From the NCBI RefSeq assembly GCF_014356525.2, contig NC_052510.1, positions 21,649,483-21,713,482 on the forward strand: a stretch of DNA of 64,000 nucleotides, given 5' to 3'. Positions 45,600-56,965 of the stretch are shown one piece after another. Made by a program: the position numbers and the translations under genes. This DNA comes from Nilaparvata lugens. Taxonomy: Eukaryota; Arthropoda; Insecta; Hemiptera; Delphacidae. The notes beneath the pieces were generated by a model. That model worked only from the letters and a program-made list of their open reading frames with translations. It was not told the DNA's origin and searched no databases. Position 1 is the first letter of the stretch; every line of letters starts with the position of its first letter.

Positions 45600-45850
45600 G
45601 AGGTTGACTTTTAAGCCCCGCCCAATATTCTACAAAATTCGCTGCAATCAGACTAATATTCTACAGAACACTTCCAACACATCAATCAATTATTCGAATG
45701 ATTTGACTCAATAATATTTTCATGCCAAGTTGTGACCTAATCTCAAAAACGATTATAACAATTTTGATAGAATTTAGATTAGGCTATGAATGTTTCACAA
45801 AAATAATCTTATCTTTTAATTCCCGTAGCGAAGCATGGGTGCCCTGCTAG
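45600..45850 (+). mobile_element. Helitron 3' end
   Basis: Ends ccgtagcgaagcatgggtgccctgCTAG|T at 45,850, with a small gcgaagc hairpin-like motif before it, matching the 3' ends at 18,993, 47,296 and 53,764 (minus). The 5' limit is unclear. Confidence 0.7.
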
Positions 45851-45853
45851 TCA

Positions 45854-46130
45854 TCTATATAATAAGAGAGAGTAGGGTTGCTTGTGTTCATGTGTTCGTT
45901 TGTTTGTGTGTTCGCATCAAAACATGTCAACTTGTGGATTGCATACCAGAAAAACGGAAATGATTTAGATCTCCAAATATTGCACATGGACTCAAATATC
46001 AATCTCGTGCACCTGGAAGCCCAAATTCCAATATTCCTTCTAGGTTTTTCAGAAATAATGTTCGAATCTATGCTACCGTACATGAAGTTCCATAGGCTAA
46101 ATTGTTGCAGCTCAGAAGTGTGATTTTTTT
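45854..46130 (+). mobile_element. Helitron 5' end abutting the previous element
   Basis: A|TCTATATAATAAGAGAGAGT starts only three bases after the preceding CTAG terminus, followed by gttcgtttgtttgtgtgttc. Head-to-tail placement of one Helitron end against another is a known feature of these elements. The 3' end is not found; it may be cut by the tRNA-like segment downstream. Confidence 0.65.
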
Positions 46131-46159
46131 TTATGAGGAGGTTATAATGCTGTTACAAG

Positions 46160-46255
46160 ACTAATATTTTCCAACGGCCGTCTAGCATAACTGTAAAACG
46201 CTAGCTTACGGAGCGATGGATCCTCGATTCGATTCCCGATTCTTCCCAGTTTTTT
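46160..46255 (+). other. tRNA-like / SINE head relic
   Basis: tagcataactgtaaaacgct resembles a pol III A box region, and gattcgattcccg (about 46,217-46,229) resembles a B box (consensus GGTTCGANTCC) at a plausible distance. The cloverleaf stems do not pair well, so it is not a functional tRNA. It may be the 5' head of a decayed tRNA-derived SINE. Confidence 0.3.
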
Positions 46256-46669
46256 TGTTCTTAATTTTTTCCCTCGAAACGTATTATTATCAATTATTTT
46301 TGGAAGGAATTTGTTTTCATTATAATTGAACTTGGATTTTATCAAATAATTTGTTTTAATGTAAAATTTTGCCACCAGTACAAATTAAATGGACATAGTC
46401 TTCATGATGTAGGCCTATCATTGAATTTCATAAGAAAAACATGAATAGATCATAATAAAATAAGTAATAGTTTATAATCTTCAGTTATAATGTATTAGAC
46501 ACGAATTCGCAGTGAAACGAGTATTTTAGGTATTTTGTTTGGAATTGGGAAAACAAAAGGCTGCCTGATTCAAATTGAGGAGGATCTAGTCGATACTAAA
46601 ATTAACTGATGTATTGGGAAAATCTATATGATCCTGTGAGGTTTTCAAGTATTATGTCATCTTCAGTTT

Positions 46670-46865
46670 TCTATACTATAATAAAGGAAAGAACTGGCTT
46701 ATACCCGTAAGGAATAGGGAATTATGTTTGACGCATCATCACGTCTGAAATATACTCAACTGATTTAATTTGAAACTTCGCATATAGATTCTTAACTAAC
46801 CGAGGATGGTTATTTATGCCTATTATCAGTTCTTCAAGATTTTATTACGTCAAGTTTTCAATTTG
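46670..46865 (+). mobile_element. Helitron family B, copy 2 (3' truncated)
   Basis: TCTATACTATAATAAAGGAAAGAACTGGC begins the copy; tttgacgcatcatcacgtctga and ttacgtcaagtttt follow. The gcgaagcacgggtt...CTAG terminus is missing. Confidence 0.7.
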
Positions 46866-47059
46866 TCATGCTTCCAGTTGTTGTATAGAAGCAGCTGAAC
46901 ATTTCTTTTAAAAGGGACACTGGATGATAGGTATGATTGGGGATCCTATTCGAATAAAAATAACTGATTTTCTGTCGCATCAAAACCGCACCGATTTCTC
47001 AAACCGTTCAAAAGTTATTCTCATTCAAAGATACTGATAAATCATGCATCTATCCATAA

Positions 47060-47296
47060 TCTTTACTATAATAATGGAAAGAGCTGGCTCATACACGCAC
47101 GTGATGTAGGAAAATTATGTTTGACACATAATCACGTCTGAACTACTGGACTGATTGATTTGAAATTTTGCATAAAGATTCTTCATTAACTGAGGATGGT
47201 TATAGGCCTATTTTCAAATTTCGGATTCTTTATTACGTCAAGTTTTCATTTTGCTGTTTTTAAATAAACCCTTGCGAAGCACGGGTTACCTACTAG
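47060..47296 (+). mobile_element. Helitron family B, copy 3, complete, 237 bp
   Basis: A|TCTTTACTATAATAATGG ... gcgaagcacgggttacctaCTAG|T. It is highly similar to copy 1 at 18,769-18,993 through the middle. The A and T flanks are as expected for Helitron insertion. Confidence 0.85.
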
Positions 47297-47339
47297 TGTA
47301 TCATATAATCATTTTCTAAATAAATAAATTTGAGTTTGA

Positions 47340-47430
47340 TACAAAATGGCGGTTCCAAGATGGCAGACAGAAGTTTTTATGAGATAGAAAAGTAGTTTTA
47401 TTATTCAAATAGGATCCCCAACTTAGGTAC
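47340..47430 (+). repeat. Short interspersed repeat segment
   Basis: acaaaatggcggttccaaga, agatagaaaagtagtttt and aggatccccaac correspond to 58,537-58,630 in the same orientation and order. Part of an unclassified dispersed repeat. Confidence 0.5.
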
Positions 47431-47660
47431 CTTATTCCCATTGCTATCAATCAATTGATGTTGATTTGATAATTCAAACAGAATTTTCCAATCTTTGATT
47501 CAAAGTTTAGCCACTAAACTGATCTACTTAAAATTATGATGAATATTGATCATTTACCGAAAATGGTTATAGACCTATTTTCATTTTTGTCAATCAAATA
47601 ATTATAATTTTGATAATTGAAACAATATTCATTCTGGTGAAATAGATATTCATCACTCAC

Positions 47661-47859
47661 ACATAATTCGCAATTGTAGTACGATTTTTATCCCATTCAG
47701 CACCAACTTTTAGTGATTTTCCATTAGATGTGAGCTGAGCTGTTGGGATTTGCATATTTTCCTCTCGATATTTTATTTCTGAGACTTCTTCCTCATAATT
47801 ATCATTGTGCTTTTTGTGATGTTTAATAAGACTGGAAGTCAAAGATTTTTTAATAATCT
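47661..47859 (-). CDS. Exon 2 of the unidentified minus-strand split gene
   Basis: The 199-bp exon has a ccttag acceptor and a strong gtgagt donor. It encodes IIKKSLTSSLIKHHKKHNDN then YEEEVSEIKYREENMQIPTA and QLTSNGKSLKVGAEWDKNRT. It starts with AG completing a codon with the single A left by exon 1 (AAG) and ends with two bases (GT) that join exon 3. The first half is basic and His-rich, the second acidic to mixed. Unrecognised. Confidence 0.6.
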
Positions 47860-48089
47860 CTAAGGCATGCAAAAGTCAAGTATAAAATTGGTGAAGAAAC
47901 AACAGTCTTCAACCCGAAACTGTTCCTCATTCAATTTTAAGAAATGCATCGTATAAATTACAGTTATATTAATTCTTCTCACTTCGATTAGGAATGAATT
48001 AAGAGAAAAATAATATGATAGCTCACATATAACTTTGAAGATATGAATAATAAGATACTTCAAATACTTTCCAACTTGGAAAATACCGG

Positions 48090-48225
48090 TAGGCTACTAA
48101 AGGCTTAGGCTCAACTCACACTAACGCGACTCAGGTCGAGAAGAGACTCGACTCTAGTCGAGAGCATGTGTTTCCAAATGCTGACAGTCGCGCAGACTAG
48201 AATCGACTGCCATTTCCAAAAAAGT
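48090..48225. mobile_element. DNA-transposon end with ctcgact palindromes
   Basis: actcacactaacgcgactcag, gagactcgactctagtcgag and cagtcgcgcagactagaatcg form short inverted motifs (for example the ctcgact/agtcgag hairpin). It is probably the terminus of a MITE-like element truncated by the RTE-type LINE that starts at about 48,226. Confidence 0.4.
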
Positions 48226-49600
48226 TCTCCTCTTCTAGGGCTCTAGTTCCAACTCTTGCGTTGAAGTCTCCTATAACAATCAGAGTCTCTCCAGCTCTTT
48301 TGGAATGTATTTTCCAAAGAGTCATACAATTTATCAATTTCCTCATCTGAGCTATCTGCTGTAGGTGCATGAACTTGTATTAACAATAATTTTATATTTC
48401 CTTTGTATACTCTAAGTAGTGCCAATCTGTCGGATGAACCTTGAAATCCCATCACGTTACTCTTCAAATCCCTTTTGATCATGAATCCCACGCCGCGATG
48501 TCCTCTTATAGCTGCAAAATGGCAGAGAAGATGACCACTTTTCCGTTCCTCTATGCTATTATAACTTCTACGAACTTCCGCCAATCTTATTATTTGCCAT
48601 TCATGTTCCTCCAGGGCTTCTTCGAATTTTATCATCCTGTCTTCTCCCGAAATTGTTCTTACATTGAGCGTTCCAATTCTGAAGTGTTTTCCGGTCCTTT
48701 CCTTGTGCTTTCCTTGTAGTTGCTAAGATTTCTGACTTAAGTTCTCCAGACTACCTTATGATTTCTCTAAAGACTCATTTTCTTGATCTATAGATCTTTG
48801 TTTGTTCAACTGGCTTCCTTCTTCATTTCTTTCACTGTGTTTGATAAAGAAATTATCTACTCTACTGTTTTTATCCAATTTTCTTCCTTTTTCATAGATT
48901 GCTTGTCATTGAATTTTTCCTATGTTCTTCCTGCCTCTCTGTGTCTGCCTCCTCACTTCTTGCTCGCTTTGTACAAGCATGATCACGTTTGTTCAAATCT
49001 TCCAGAGTCCACATTTGACCATTTACACTTAGTTTGTCTTTTATCAATATCACTCATTTTCCTTCTTCTCTTAGCTTTATCAAATGCGGGAACAAAAGTT
49101 TCCTTTTTTCACGCGTCTCTCTACTAAAATCTTCTTTTACATGCACATTCTTGAAGCGCTCCTCATTATGCAGTTATCACTTATCCTTCATAATCCTTCT
49201 CTTAACAGCCAATGAATTGAGTTTTACAATCACCGGTGAGTTTTCTTTCTTCTTATTTGTTTTCCATACATCGTTGATGTAGTTTTCATCCATTTCAGGA
49301 ATCAAGAATTTCAATATCTCTATGATTTTCTTATTTATTTCATAGAAGTTTGTTTCCCTAATACCAAAGATCAAGATATTACGTTTCCTTTCATTTTCTA
49401 CACTGGTCATCTTCATATCTGAATAATTATTTTTCAGCTCTTGAATTTCAGATCTTATTTCTCCAATTTTCTCATTGAAATGTGTACTGATTTCACCCAC
49501 TTTGGTTTCTAGTATATCTAATTTCTTCAACTCTTCTAGAATCCTATCCAATCCATCCACTGACCCCATTTTGCACCAAGTATTTATTTTTCCGATTCAC
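48226..49600 (-). pseudogene. LINE D (RTE-type), 5' half: ORF1 and endonuclease
   Basis: On the minus strand, ORF1 (49,569-49,177) starts MGSVDGLDRILEELKKLDIL and is a coiled coil with an RRM-like part (NERKRNILIFGIRETNF). After a damaged linker, the endonuclease reads FRIGTLNVRTISGEDRMI (about 48,680) and HEWQIIRLAEVRR (catalytic Glu). It continues with HRGVGFMIKRDLKSNVMGFQ, LLLIQVHAPTADSSDEEIDK and, after a frameshift, TLIVIGDFNARVGTRALEE (48,285-48,230). This endonuclease style is characteristic of RTE/BovB-like elements. The RT half is missing, which is the reverse of the usual 5' truncation. Confidence 0.8.
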
Positions 49601-50139
49601 ACTTGAAAATCACTCCAATCGCTGCCAAGAAAATCCGATTACGAGTCTATTTTATCGGAATAAACAATGTATTTGAGAAATAATCTATTAATCTCGAATC
49701 GATGCTAGCTAAACTTCGATCATTGATCGATCGAATCAAGTCGATTGCTATCGAGTATTGAAGCGTTGACCATATCCTACCTACTAATCGATGTTCTTCA
49801 GATCGATACCCATCCCTATCCAATTCAGAACTTCTAACCTCAGAATAGAATTCACTAACTTGAACTGTCTATGTTCATTATACAATAAAGTTTCAGAAGA
49901 ACAGTAATATACCACTGTGAACATCAGGACCTAACGATTCAAGAACATCACTTTAAATTAACACTTTCACTTGCTATATAACTGATATAACAGTTTTTTC
50001 AAAATCTATTGCCACTTATTACTTTATACAGCTCATCATGGCTGCCAACGCCCCCGGTTTTCATTATTAAACTTATATTCTTCCTAACTCAACCAGAGTT
50101 CAAACAAGAAATTTAACATCACTCCACTGTTCTGTTTAA

Positions 50140-51115
50140 ATATCTAATGGAATTCTGCGTCATTCGCTCTGTATACCCAATCCACTCTTATTCTGACTTA
50201 TATTTAACACTCCTATTTCACACTTGCCGGACCATTTATAACATTCAATCCATTTATTCATTCATTGAGAATACATTGAATAACGTACAATTACATTACA
50301 GTTCTGATTTGAGGATTACAATGACAAGGACTCTTGACTGGACCAGCGAAGTGACTCAAACTTGTAACAGAGTCCTTGGGGATCATAACATTGAAGAGGA
50401 TTTCTGACTTTATCTCCTTCTCAACAAAGGTTATGCTGATCGAGACTGATTTTCTCAATCATCAACTACTGTAGTAACATTGTGACTCTTCACATGCCAG
50501 TTCAAATTTAACAGAGGATGCAGCGTGCACATAATTACTGTGTTCGCTTCATCTTAAACCCAAAGCAGCGTACAGATTTACGCGCCAGGAACACAAGCAT
50601 TTCACTTTTCATCAGCGGATGCAAAGCTTCTAGATATCTGTAACTTTAAGTTACTGTACAAATTCAGATATAATCAGCTAATGAAAAGGTAAATGCGCTT
50701 GTTCGTGGAGCAAAAGTCAGTATGCAACGTGATGACCATGTGACAGAATAAATCAACAGACTTAGAACATGGAGCTGCGTGAAAGTAGAGCACATCATAC
50801 TTTATGTTTCCTGTACAAAATCTTGAAAACTAAAACCCTGATCATCACGCAGTGGAGTATCACCATTTAAGTGATTTTGTTCAATTAGAACATAATCAAT
50901 TCTCACACAAAGAAGTCACAGTAGAAATCAAAGCACATTTTAGTTCAATAACCTAAAAAACAAGGCCTAAATCACACAAAAAACTACAATAATATCCTCT
51001 CAATATTCACACTATTACAAAGGTACAAGATTGTATGGAAACTCAAATGGTTATCCATTTGCACCAAGTGCTAAAAGCACATAGACCTCCAGTCTGAAGA
51101 TTTTCACTACTTCAT

Positions 51116-51146
<31 letters not shown>

Positions 51147-51147
51147 T
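50140..51147 (+). pseudogene. LINE 3' fragment with (ATTT)n tail
   Basis: RT thumb/C-terminal translation: ENTLNNVQLHYSSDLRITMT, TRTLDWTSEVTQTCNRVLGD (50,320-50,380), then QRAHNYCVRFILNPKQR (50,520-50,570). It closely matches the fragment at 3,130-3,400. The tail at 51,112-51,147 is a clean (attt)n. 5'-truncated and frameshifted. Confidence 0.7.
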
Positions 51148-51159
51148 AAATAATCATTA

Positions 51160-51715
51160 CATTACACTAATGTTTTGGGAATAATCCCATTTGACAGGTA
51201 ACTTCTCAGTACTAATACTAATACTATAATACATACAATCAAAAAAATAGTATATTTATTCAGGAAGTGTTAAGTATCATTAAGGATGATAATGATATAT
51301 ATTATAAGAGAAATCAATTTCCTTGTGAATAAAATTCTGTGATTGTGTATAGGCTTTTCTCTAATAACATTTTTTTTGACTGCCTGTTTGAATAGAATGA
51401 CTGATTCAATATTCCGAATATCTGTTGGTTGTTCTGGTCGATTTTAAGTCCAAAGAATTTAGTTGAGGAGGTGAGTAATAAGCTATTTCTAATGGTTGAA
51501 AGATGAGTCTCGTCTACAGGATACCCTGTCCTCGTCTACGAGGATACTCTGTATTCTCGGGTATCAGCTACCCCTGTAGCTGTATTTATTATAAATTTCT
51601 GTATCCTCGTTTGATTGCGTATGGAACGGAATTGTATAAGGTGTGCTTTACTGAAATTTAAGGAAAGTCCATTTACTTCAAACCACTAATAAAGTGACAT
51701 TGGTCAAGATGGTAC
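51160..51715 (-). pseudogene. LINE reverse transcriptase fragment, minus strand
   Basis: The minus strand from about 51,700 reads WFEVNGLSLNFSKAHLIQF, the block that follows the YADD box in LINE RTs. Then, after a break, it reads TKFFGLKIDQNNQ (the usual K-F-L-G-L-x-I-D block). No active site is retained. It faces the 50-51 kb LINE tail to tail. Confidence 0.55.
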
Positions 51716-52006
51716 CCATCTCAGGGTCATGATTTCTATTTGCTGGCTGTTCCAACTTATAGGACAGTCATGTCAATGAGTCATTCCTTGTGACAGCTTG
51801 TGTAATGTGGACCTCATCGCCTGTTGAGCTGAAGCGCGTAGAGGAACCTCATCGGTTTGGCGCGGGTGTATTCGGGAAGATCATAGTAGAGTAGTGAGTC
51901 CTTCCATATTCTGTCATACGAGTAATGGTGGTAGCTGGACTCATCGACAAGCTTCAATCCATTTTCATTCATCCATATTTTCTTTATATTATTATTTCTT
52001 GTTCTA

Positions 52007-52011
<5 letters not shown>

Positions 52012-52039
<28 letters not shown>

Positions 52040-52077
52040 CTTCTTCTTCTCTTCTTCTTCTTCTTCTTCTTCTTCTT
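52012..52077 (+). repeat. (TTC)n microsatellite
   Basis: About 66 bases of TTC with one register shift, producing Phe/Ser-rich artefact frames. Confidence 0.95.
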
Positions 52078-52232
52078 TTTCTTTTCTTTTTTTCTTTTTC
52101 TACTTCATTTTGGTTTATTGGTGTATCTCGTTCGGATTAAACTCCATAAATGGATCTACATGATGTTTGATCACCTACAATACCTATATGTCATACGTGA
52201 TAGTTTTCATCTTTACATTGTATAATTCTTCA

Positions 52233-53745
52233 GATTCAATTCAATCCAATTCAATTTATTTCCATCAAAAAATACATCAATAAAACATTTACATCTCAAT
52301 TCAATAACAAATATTTTCAGGAAATAAATATTCCCCCACATAGGACTATTGGTCCGTGTGTGGGGGAAGAATTCTTATCTATAATAACTGTAAAATAAAA
52401 AATTCTGCAGAATTCTACCTAAATATTATTCTCACTTAACTATTACAATATTGGAAATATGTTATATAAAGAAAAATAAATATAAATTATTAATAGTTTT
52501 TTTTTTAAATAAACAGAGCATGATGTTGTGGGTTTCTTTTATTAAAGACTTAGTATTATGTTGGAGTACCTATCTCCTAGAGTTTTTAAATTACTTAGTA
52601 TAATGTTCAGAGTGCTGCATCACAGTACCAGAGTTAACAGAGTTTGCATCAGAATCTACATATAGGGCGAGCTTATGAGGGCTTCTGATGCCTCCCGACC
52701 AATACCAAGCAACCATGTGACTATCTTCTTTTTGTAGTTAGCAACACTGCATCCCTCAGCCTCTTTTATTGTGATTGGAAGATTGCGATGAAGTAGGTGA
52801 GCAATACGAAATGGGTTGTTATCGACCGATGTAAAGGTAGCTCTAGGTGTATTAAACCCAAAATTCAGCATATGTCTAGTGGTGTAGTTATGGTTTAGCT
52901 GTGTAAAAATTTCTGTTCTGTACGATTAGATAAAAATAAGAAGAGTTTTAATGTAGATTTGGCTTATGTCAAGAACAGGAAATTCGGTGTAGAGTTGTTC
53001 AGTAGGAAATCGGATATTTTTATTTAGAATTATTTTGATGAGTGATCTCTGTGTGACAGCTAGTGGATGCAGCGCGGCGGCCGAGACTCCCCCCCACGCC
53101 AGGACACCATACTGGAGCAACGACTGCACGTAGGCAAAGTAAACCGTCCTACACTGACCCACAGTCAGCACCCCTCCAAGCTGCGAAAAGGCGTAAATGA
53201 GTTTTCTAAGCCTGTTTTTAACTCCCTGAATGTGTGGAACCCAGGATAATTTATGATTAATTATTACACCTAAATATTTGTATTGTTCCACACGCTCTAT
53301 GACATTGCAACCGCAGTCCACCGACTGCAGGTCACCACAGGAGTGGAGGGCCAGCCGTCTCTGAGCAGGGTCACTGTCACTTTTGAAAAATATTGGCAGA
53401 TGCTTGGTTTTTTCTACATATAATGTTAAGGTATTCTGCTCCAACCAGCGTTTGATTTTGAACAAGTCTGCCCCCGCCTGTTCGTAAGCTTCGTCCCACG
53501 TGCAGCCGGATGACACCACCGCCGCGTCATCAGCGAAAAGGAACAACCTGCTACCTGTGGAAACCTTCTCTATATTATTGATGTATATCAGGAACAAAAG
53601 CGGCCCCAGTGTACTTCCCTGAACCACTCCATAGTCGATTCCAGCCTTTTCACTGTTGATGCCATTTATACTAAAGTATTGGATGCGGTTCTCCAGGTAG
53701 CTTATGAACCACTCCAACGATTTAACACCTATGTAATGCAATTTA
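52233..53745 (-). pseudogene. LINE C: reverse transcriptase, C-terminal region and 3' UTR
   Basis: A 271-codon open frame (53,741-52,926) carries GVVQGSTLGPLLFLIYINN at residues 38-56 and LFADDAAVV at 68-76 (polymerase Asp pair). VEQYKYLGVIINHKLSW and a LLQYGVLAWGG block follow. After an in-frame stop, translation continues (MLNFGFNTPRATFTSVDNN) to about 52,656. The 3' UTR has a strong hairpin (52,331-52,368), and the element ends with aataaattgaattggattg near 52,235. It is 5'-truncated at about 53,745. Coding integrity suggests a relatively recent insertion. Confidence 0.85.
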
Positions 53746-53763
53746 TAACACCTATGAAGATTA

Positions 53764-53860
53764 CTAGCAGGGTACCCGTGCTACGCTACAAGAATTGAAA
53801 GGAATTGCAATCATCATGTAGGCTATGATTTATGGTGACGATGAATAGTCCTGTTTTGAT
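53764..53860 (-). mobile_element. Helitron 3' end, minus strand
   Basis: The minus strand reads tgtagcgtagcacgggtaccctgCTAG|T with CTAG at 53,764-53,767. It is the same terminus type as 18,993, 45,850 and 47,296. The 5' limit was not found. Confidence 0.65.
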
Positions 53861-53879
53861 AAGCTGCTACTTAAAGGAT

Positions 53880-54325
53880 CAATTTCTCCTCTTAAGGTCC
53901 CTCAGCAAGTTCAGCTCATCAGAGATGTGGCCCGGCTCGATTTCATGTGTGACGAACCTTATATTTGGTGTGAGCAAGCTCCCATTCCTGGGCGATCTAG
54001 ACCAGTCTAGACCTTGTCTTCTGAGCCGACAGACTGCATCCGCCGAGACCAAAGCAGGAGTTCAGCACATATAGGAACTATAGGTGCCTGTATGAATGAG
54101 TGCTCTTATGTTTGATGCTGCCTCTATCCCTTGGTATGAAGTAATTTCCACATAATAATGATGAGATGGTTGACAGGTTAAACAGTTTTCTACTACTTCT
54201 TTTGTATGACAGGAGTCCTCCCATAGTCACCAAGAGAGTAAAAAAAATGCCAGTCCCCTGGTTCAGCCAGGAAATTTTATTCTCTATAAGGCCTTTAGTC
54301 TCAAATCTGTCTTCAACCACTCCGT
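53880..54325 (-). pseudogene. Unidentified coding-like segment, probable pseudogene or mobile-element gene remnant
   Basis: Two adjacent minus-strand frames look genuinely coding. At 54,320-54,078, FETKGLIENKISWLNQGTGI leads to a hydrophobic helix (FFTLLVTMGGLLSY), then KRSSRKLFNLSTISSLLC. At 54,065-53,878 in another frame, ALVSADAVCRLRRQGLDWSR is followed by NIRFVTHEIEPGHISDELNL and ends LLRDLKRRN-stop. A frame change between them suggests a dead copy. One membrane-spanning stretch near a conserved-looking polar domain is all that can be said. I do not recognise the family. Confidence 0.4.
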
Positions 54326-54956
54326 TCGATTGAAAGATGGTTTGAACTATGGAGAATGAATAAATTTCTTGGAATCTTTGGCTTCTCAGAACTTACGTAA
54401 CTGATTATCCTAAATTCAATTTAATTCTAGTGAAAGAAGAATTCTGGTAAACAATATGAGATCGAATTCAAATCTCAATCATCAAGGGCTTCCGAGGTAG
54501 ATGACATTGAGAACAGGGAAAAACTCCTCTAATAATTAGTTTTCGCAAAACAACAGACTGTTGGTGGTAGTATTACCGTACTTAACACGGAAGAACGTGC
54601 ATTGTGCATATTAACTGGACAATTGAGATTATAGGACATGAAAATATACTACTTATCATTCAACATTTTAAAGGTCTTAAAACGAGTTATCAATCTCATA
54701 CGCATCATTTTTTGAAGAAGTGTATACTTTTATCAGCCAAATTTTATATGTATTTTATTTTTTATATATTTTTCATATCAGACAAACATAATTATATTTT
54801 AGCTCTATAATGAGAATAACTCGCTGAACAATAGATTCACGATTAAATGTTATATGAGATCAATTGTAGACCCATTCATACTTGAAATCAAGTAGTCTTT
54901 CAGAAATCCTGATTAGTGAGTGAGTGAGTAAGTTACAAATAAGTATAGATACACTA

Positions 54957-55892
54957 AAGCCGGTTCATCATTCGGCAAGCACCGACATTTCGGCGAAATA
55001 TTCGTCTTGCTATTTGCCGATTAACGAGCAGAGATCTACCCAAATGCGTGGTTTGCCGAGCACTTGCTCGTTTCATGAATAGCAAATATTCGTCAACTGA
55101 ATGTCATCTACCGTCAACATGGATGTCGATGTTGATGATGCTCTTCTTGCTTATCCTGCTTTTATAAATAAACCAAACTAAACCTATGTACCCCGGTCAA
55201 TAACTATATAGGACATGAAAAGCTCTAGAATTTCAACTTCAATTGATTAAAAATAAATATTTTCAGAAACTTTCAAAACATTTTAAGAATTCAGGCTATA
55301 ATTCAGTAACCTGGACGAGACTGGTTATTATCAAGATTAGAATTTATTAGCTTCTTTATAATAATTATTAAAAGTGATTGATATCAATAACTTAACGATC
55401 GTGTACAGACTGTAATAAAATGAAAATCTTTTGTACAAATTAATTTAACCTCAACGTAGATCCAAATCCAAGAACAAACAACAAATTATACAAGCACCAA
55501 GCCGAATATGTGGATGAGAGAAAGTTCGCCTTTTGCAGAACATTCGTCCACTTTGAGGTGTGAAAAGATCCACACTGGCCGTGAAAACAACGAGCACGAA
55601 TGTTTGCTGCTTACCGAATAGACAAACATCCATTTACATTACTCGTGATTCGGCAAGTATGCTCGGTGTTCACCGAATGCCGAATGTCTGGAGCCGGCTT
55701 GTGGATGAGGGAAAGTTCGCCTTTTGCCGAACATTCGTCCACTTTTATGTGTGAAGAAGATCCACACTGGCCGTGAAAACAACGAGTATGAATGATCGCT
55801 GCTTGCCGAATAGACAAATATCCACCCACACTACTGGCGATTCAGCGAGTCGCTTCCCCGTGTTTGCCGAATGACGCATGTCTGGAGCCGGC
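54957..55892. mobile_element. TIR-like DNA element with internal 191-bp tandem duplication
   Basis: The left end agccggttcatcattcggcaagcacc and the inverted right end gccggctccagacatgcgtc-attcggcaaacac are imperfect terminal repeats. Words such as ttcggcaa, tgccgaa and attcgtc recur throughout. Two 191-bp units start at 55,510 and 55,701 (gtggatgag(a/g)gaaagttcgcc) and are about 85-90% alike. No transposase frame, so non-autonomous. Confidence 0.6.
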
Positions 55893-56855
55893 AACACTTT
55901 GATATGGTAAACATCAACATACAATGTATTCTAGGTACCTTGTTGTGTTAAACACCTTAGACCAGATATAGAATATTATCTGGTGTAAGGTAAGCACCAA
56001 CACCTTACTTGTCATATGTTTTCAATAGCGATAATTTTTGATAAATTTGAAAAATTCTATGGATCTTTTCTTTGTTATATTCCGAAGGTCTGATGCCACT
56101 TTTAGTGGGAGAAACATTCTTGGAAAAGTTTTTATTTGGGGATTCTAAGTTCATTGCACTTTCATTCCATACAATATTTTTACGATTGGTCTATCATTAT
56201 TCACCTTTATTTTCTGAATATCAGAGTGTTTCCATCGAGTACTCATGCGTAATAGATAAGGTAAACAGGTAGCAGGTAAACAGGTAAGGTAACAGGTTTT
56301 TCTTTTAATACCCAACTAAAAGCTCATATTTTCTATGGAAATTTTTGGAACATATTCAGATTTCATACAGGAACTGATGGAAAATGTAGGAAATTCATAC
56401 TAAAAAGATTTTTCATATCCACACATTCCATTACTCTTAAAACTAGGTTCATTGATTTATTCTATACATATCTATTATAAGAGAAAATTAGTAAATGCTG
56501 AATCTGGATTATCCTCTGAATTGTGTAATTTTTCAGATAGGAAACTAAACTAAAAAAAACTACCTATGAAGGAATGAATTTCGGAATAGAAATCAAATAA
56601 GCATTCAACACTTAGTTAATAGTACACTGAACTAGGAAAATTGCATACGTTGATATAATAACTACATCACAGATTACACAGAGCAGTAGCACACTGACAG
56701 TCAGTGACAATAAGGCAAATACATCAGAGTAATGCAAATTGAGAGTATTTCATACTTATGAAATATCCCAGAAATCCTTTTTCCTAATATTATCCTCGAA
56801 ATACTAAATTTCGAAAAACAGCTGACATACGTCGACGACCAAACCAAAAAAAAAC

Positions 56856-56965
56856 ATGTTTGATGAATTACATGAAAATCTATTGAGGCGCTTATCAGAA
56901 GATGTGTCACATAAGGATACAGAGTTAATAAAAATTATAGCAACAGCTCAATATCTCTTCCACAG
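56856..56965 (+). other. Short coding-like frame of unknown origin
   Basis: MFDELHENLLRRLSEDVSHK followed by DTELIKIIATAQYLFHR has normal protein composition and an ATG in an A-rich context. It then runs into repeat DNA (gttcccattggccatcttgg). It could be a first exon, a captured fragment or chance. Confidence 0.2.

Noticed and set aside
47860..48063. Minus-strand frame (67 codons) just upstream of exon 2
   Set aside because: It runs through the exon 2 acceptor region in another frame and lacks its own splice signals; probably intron.
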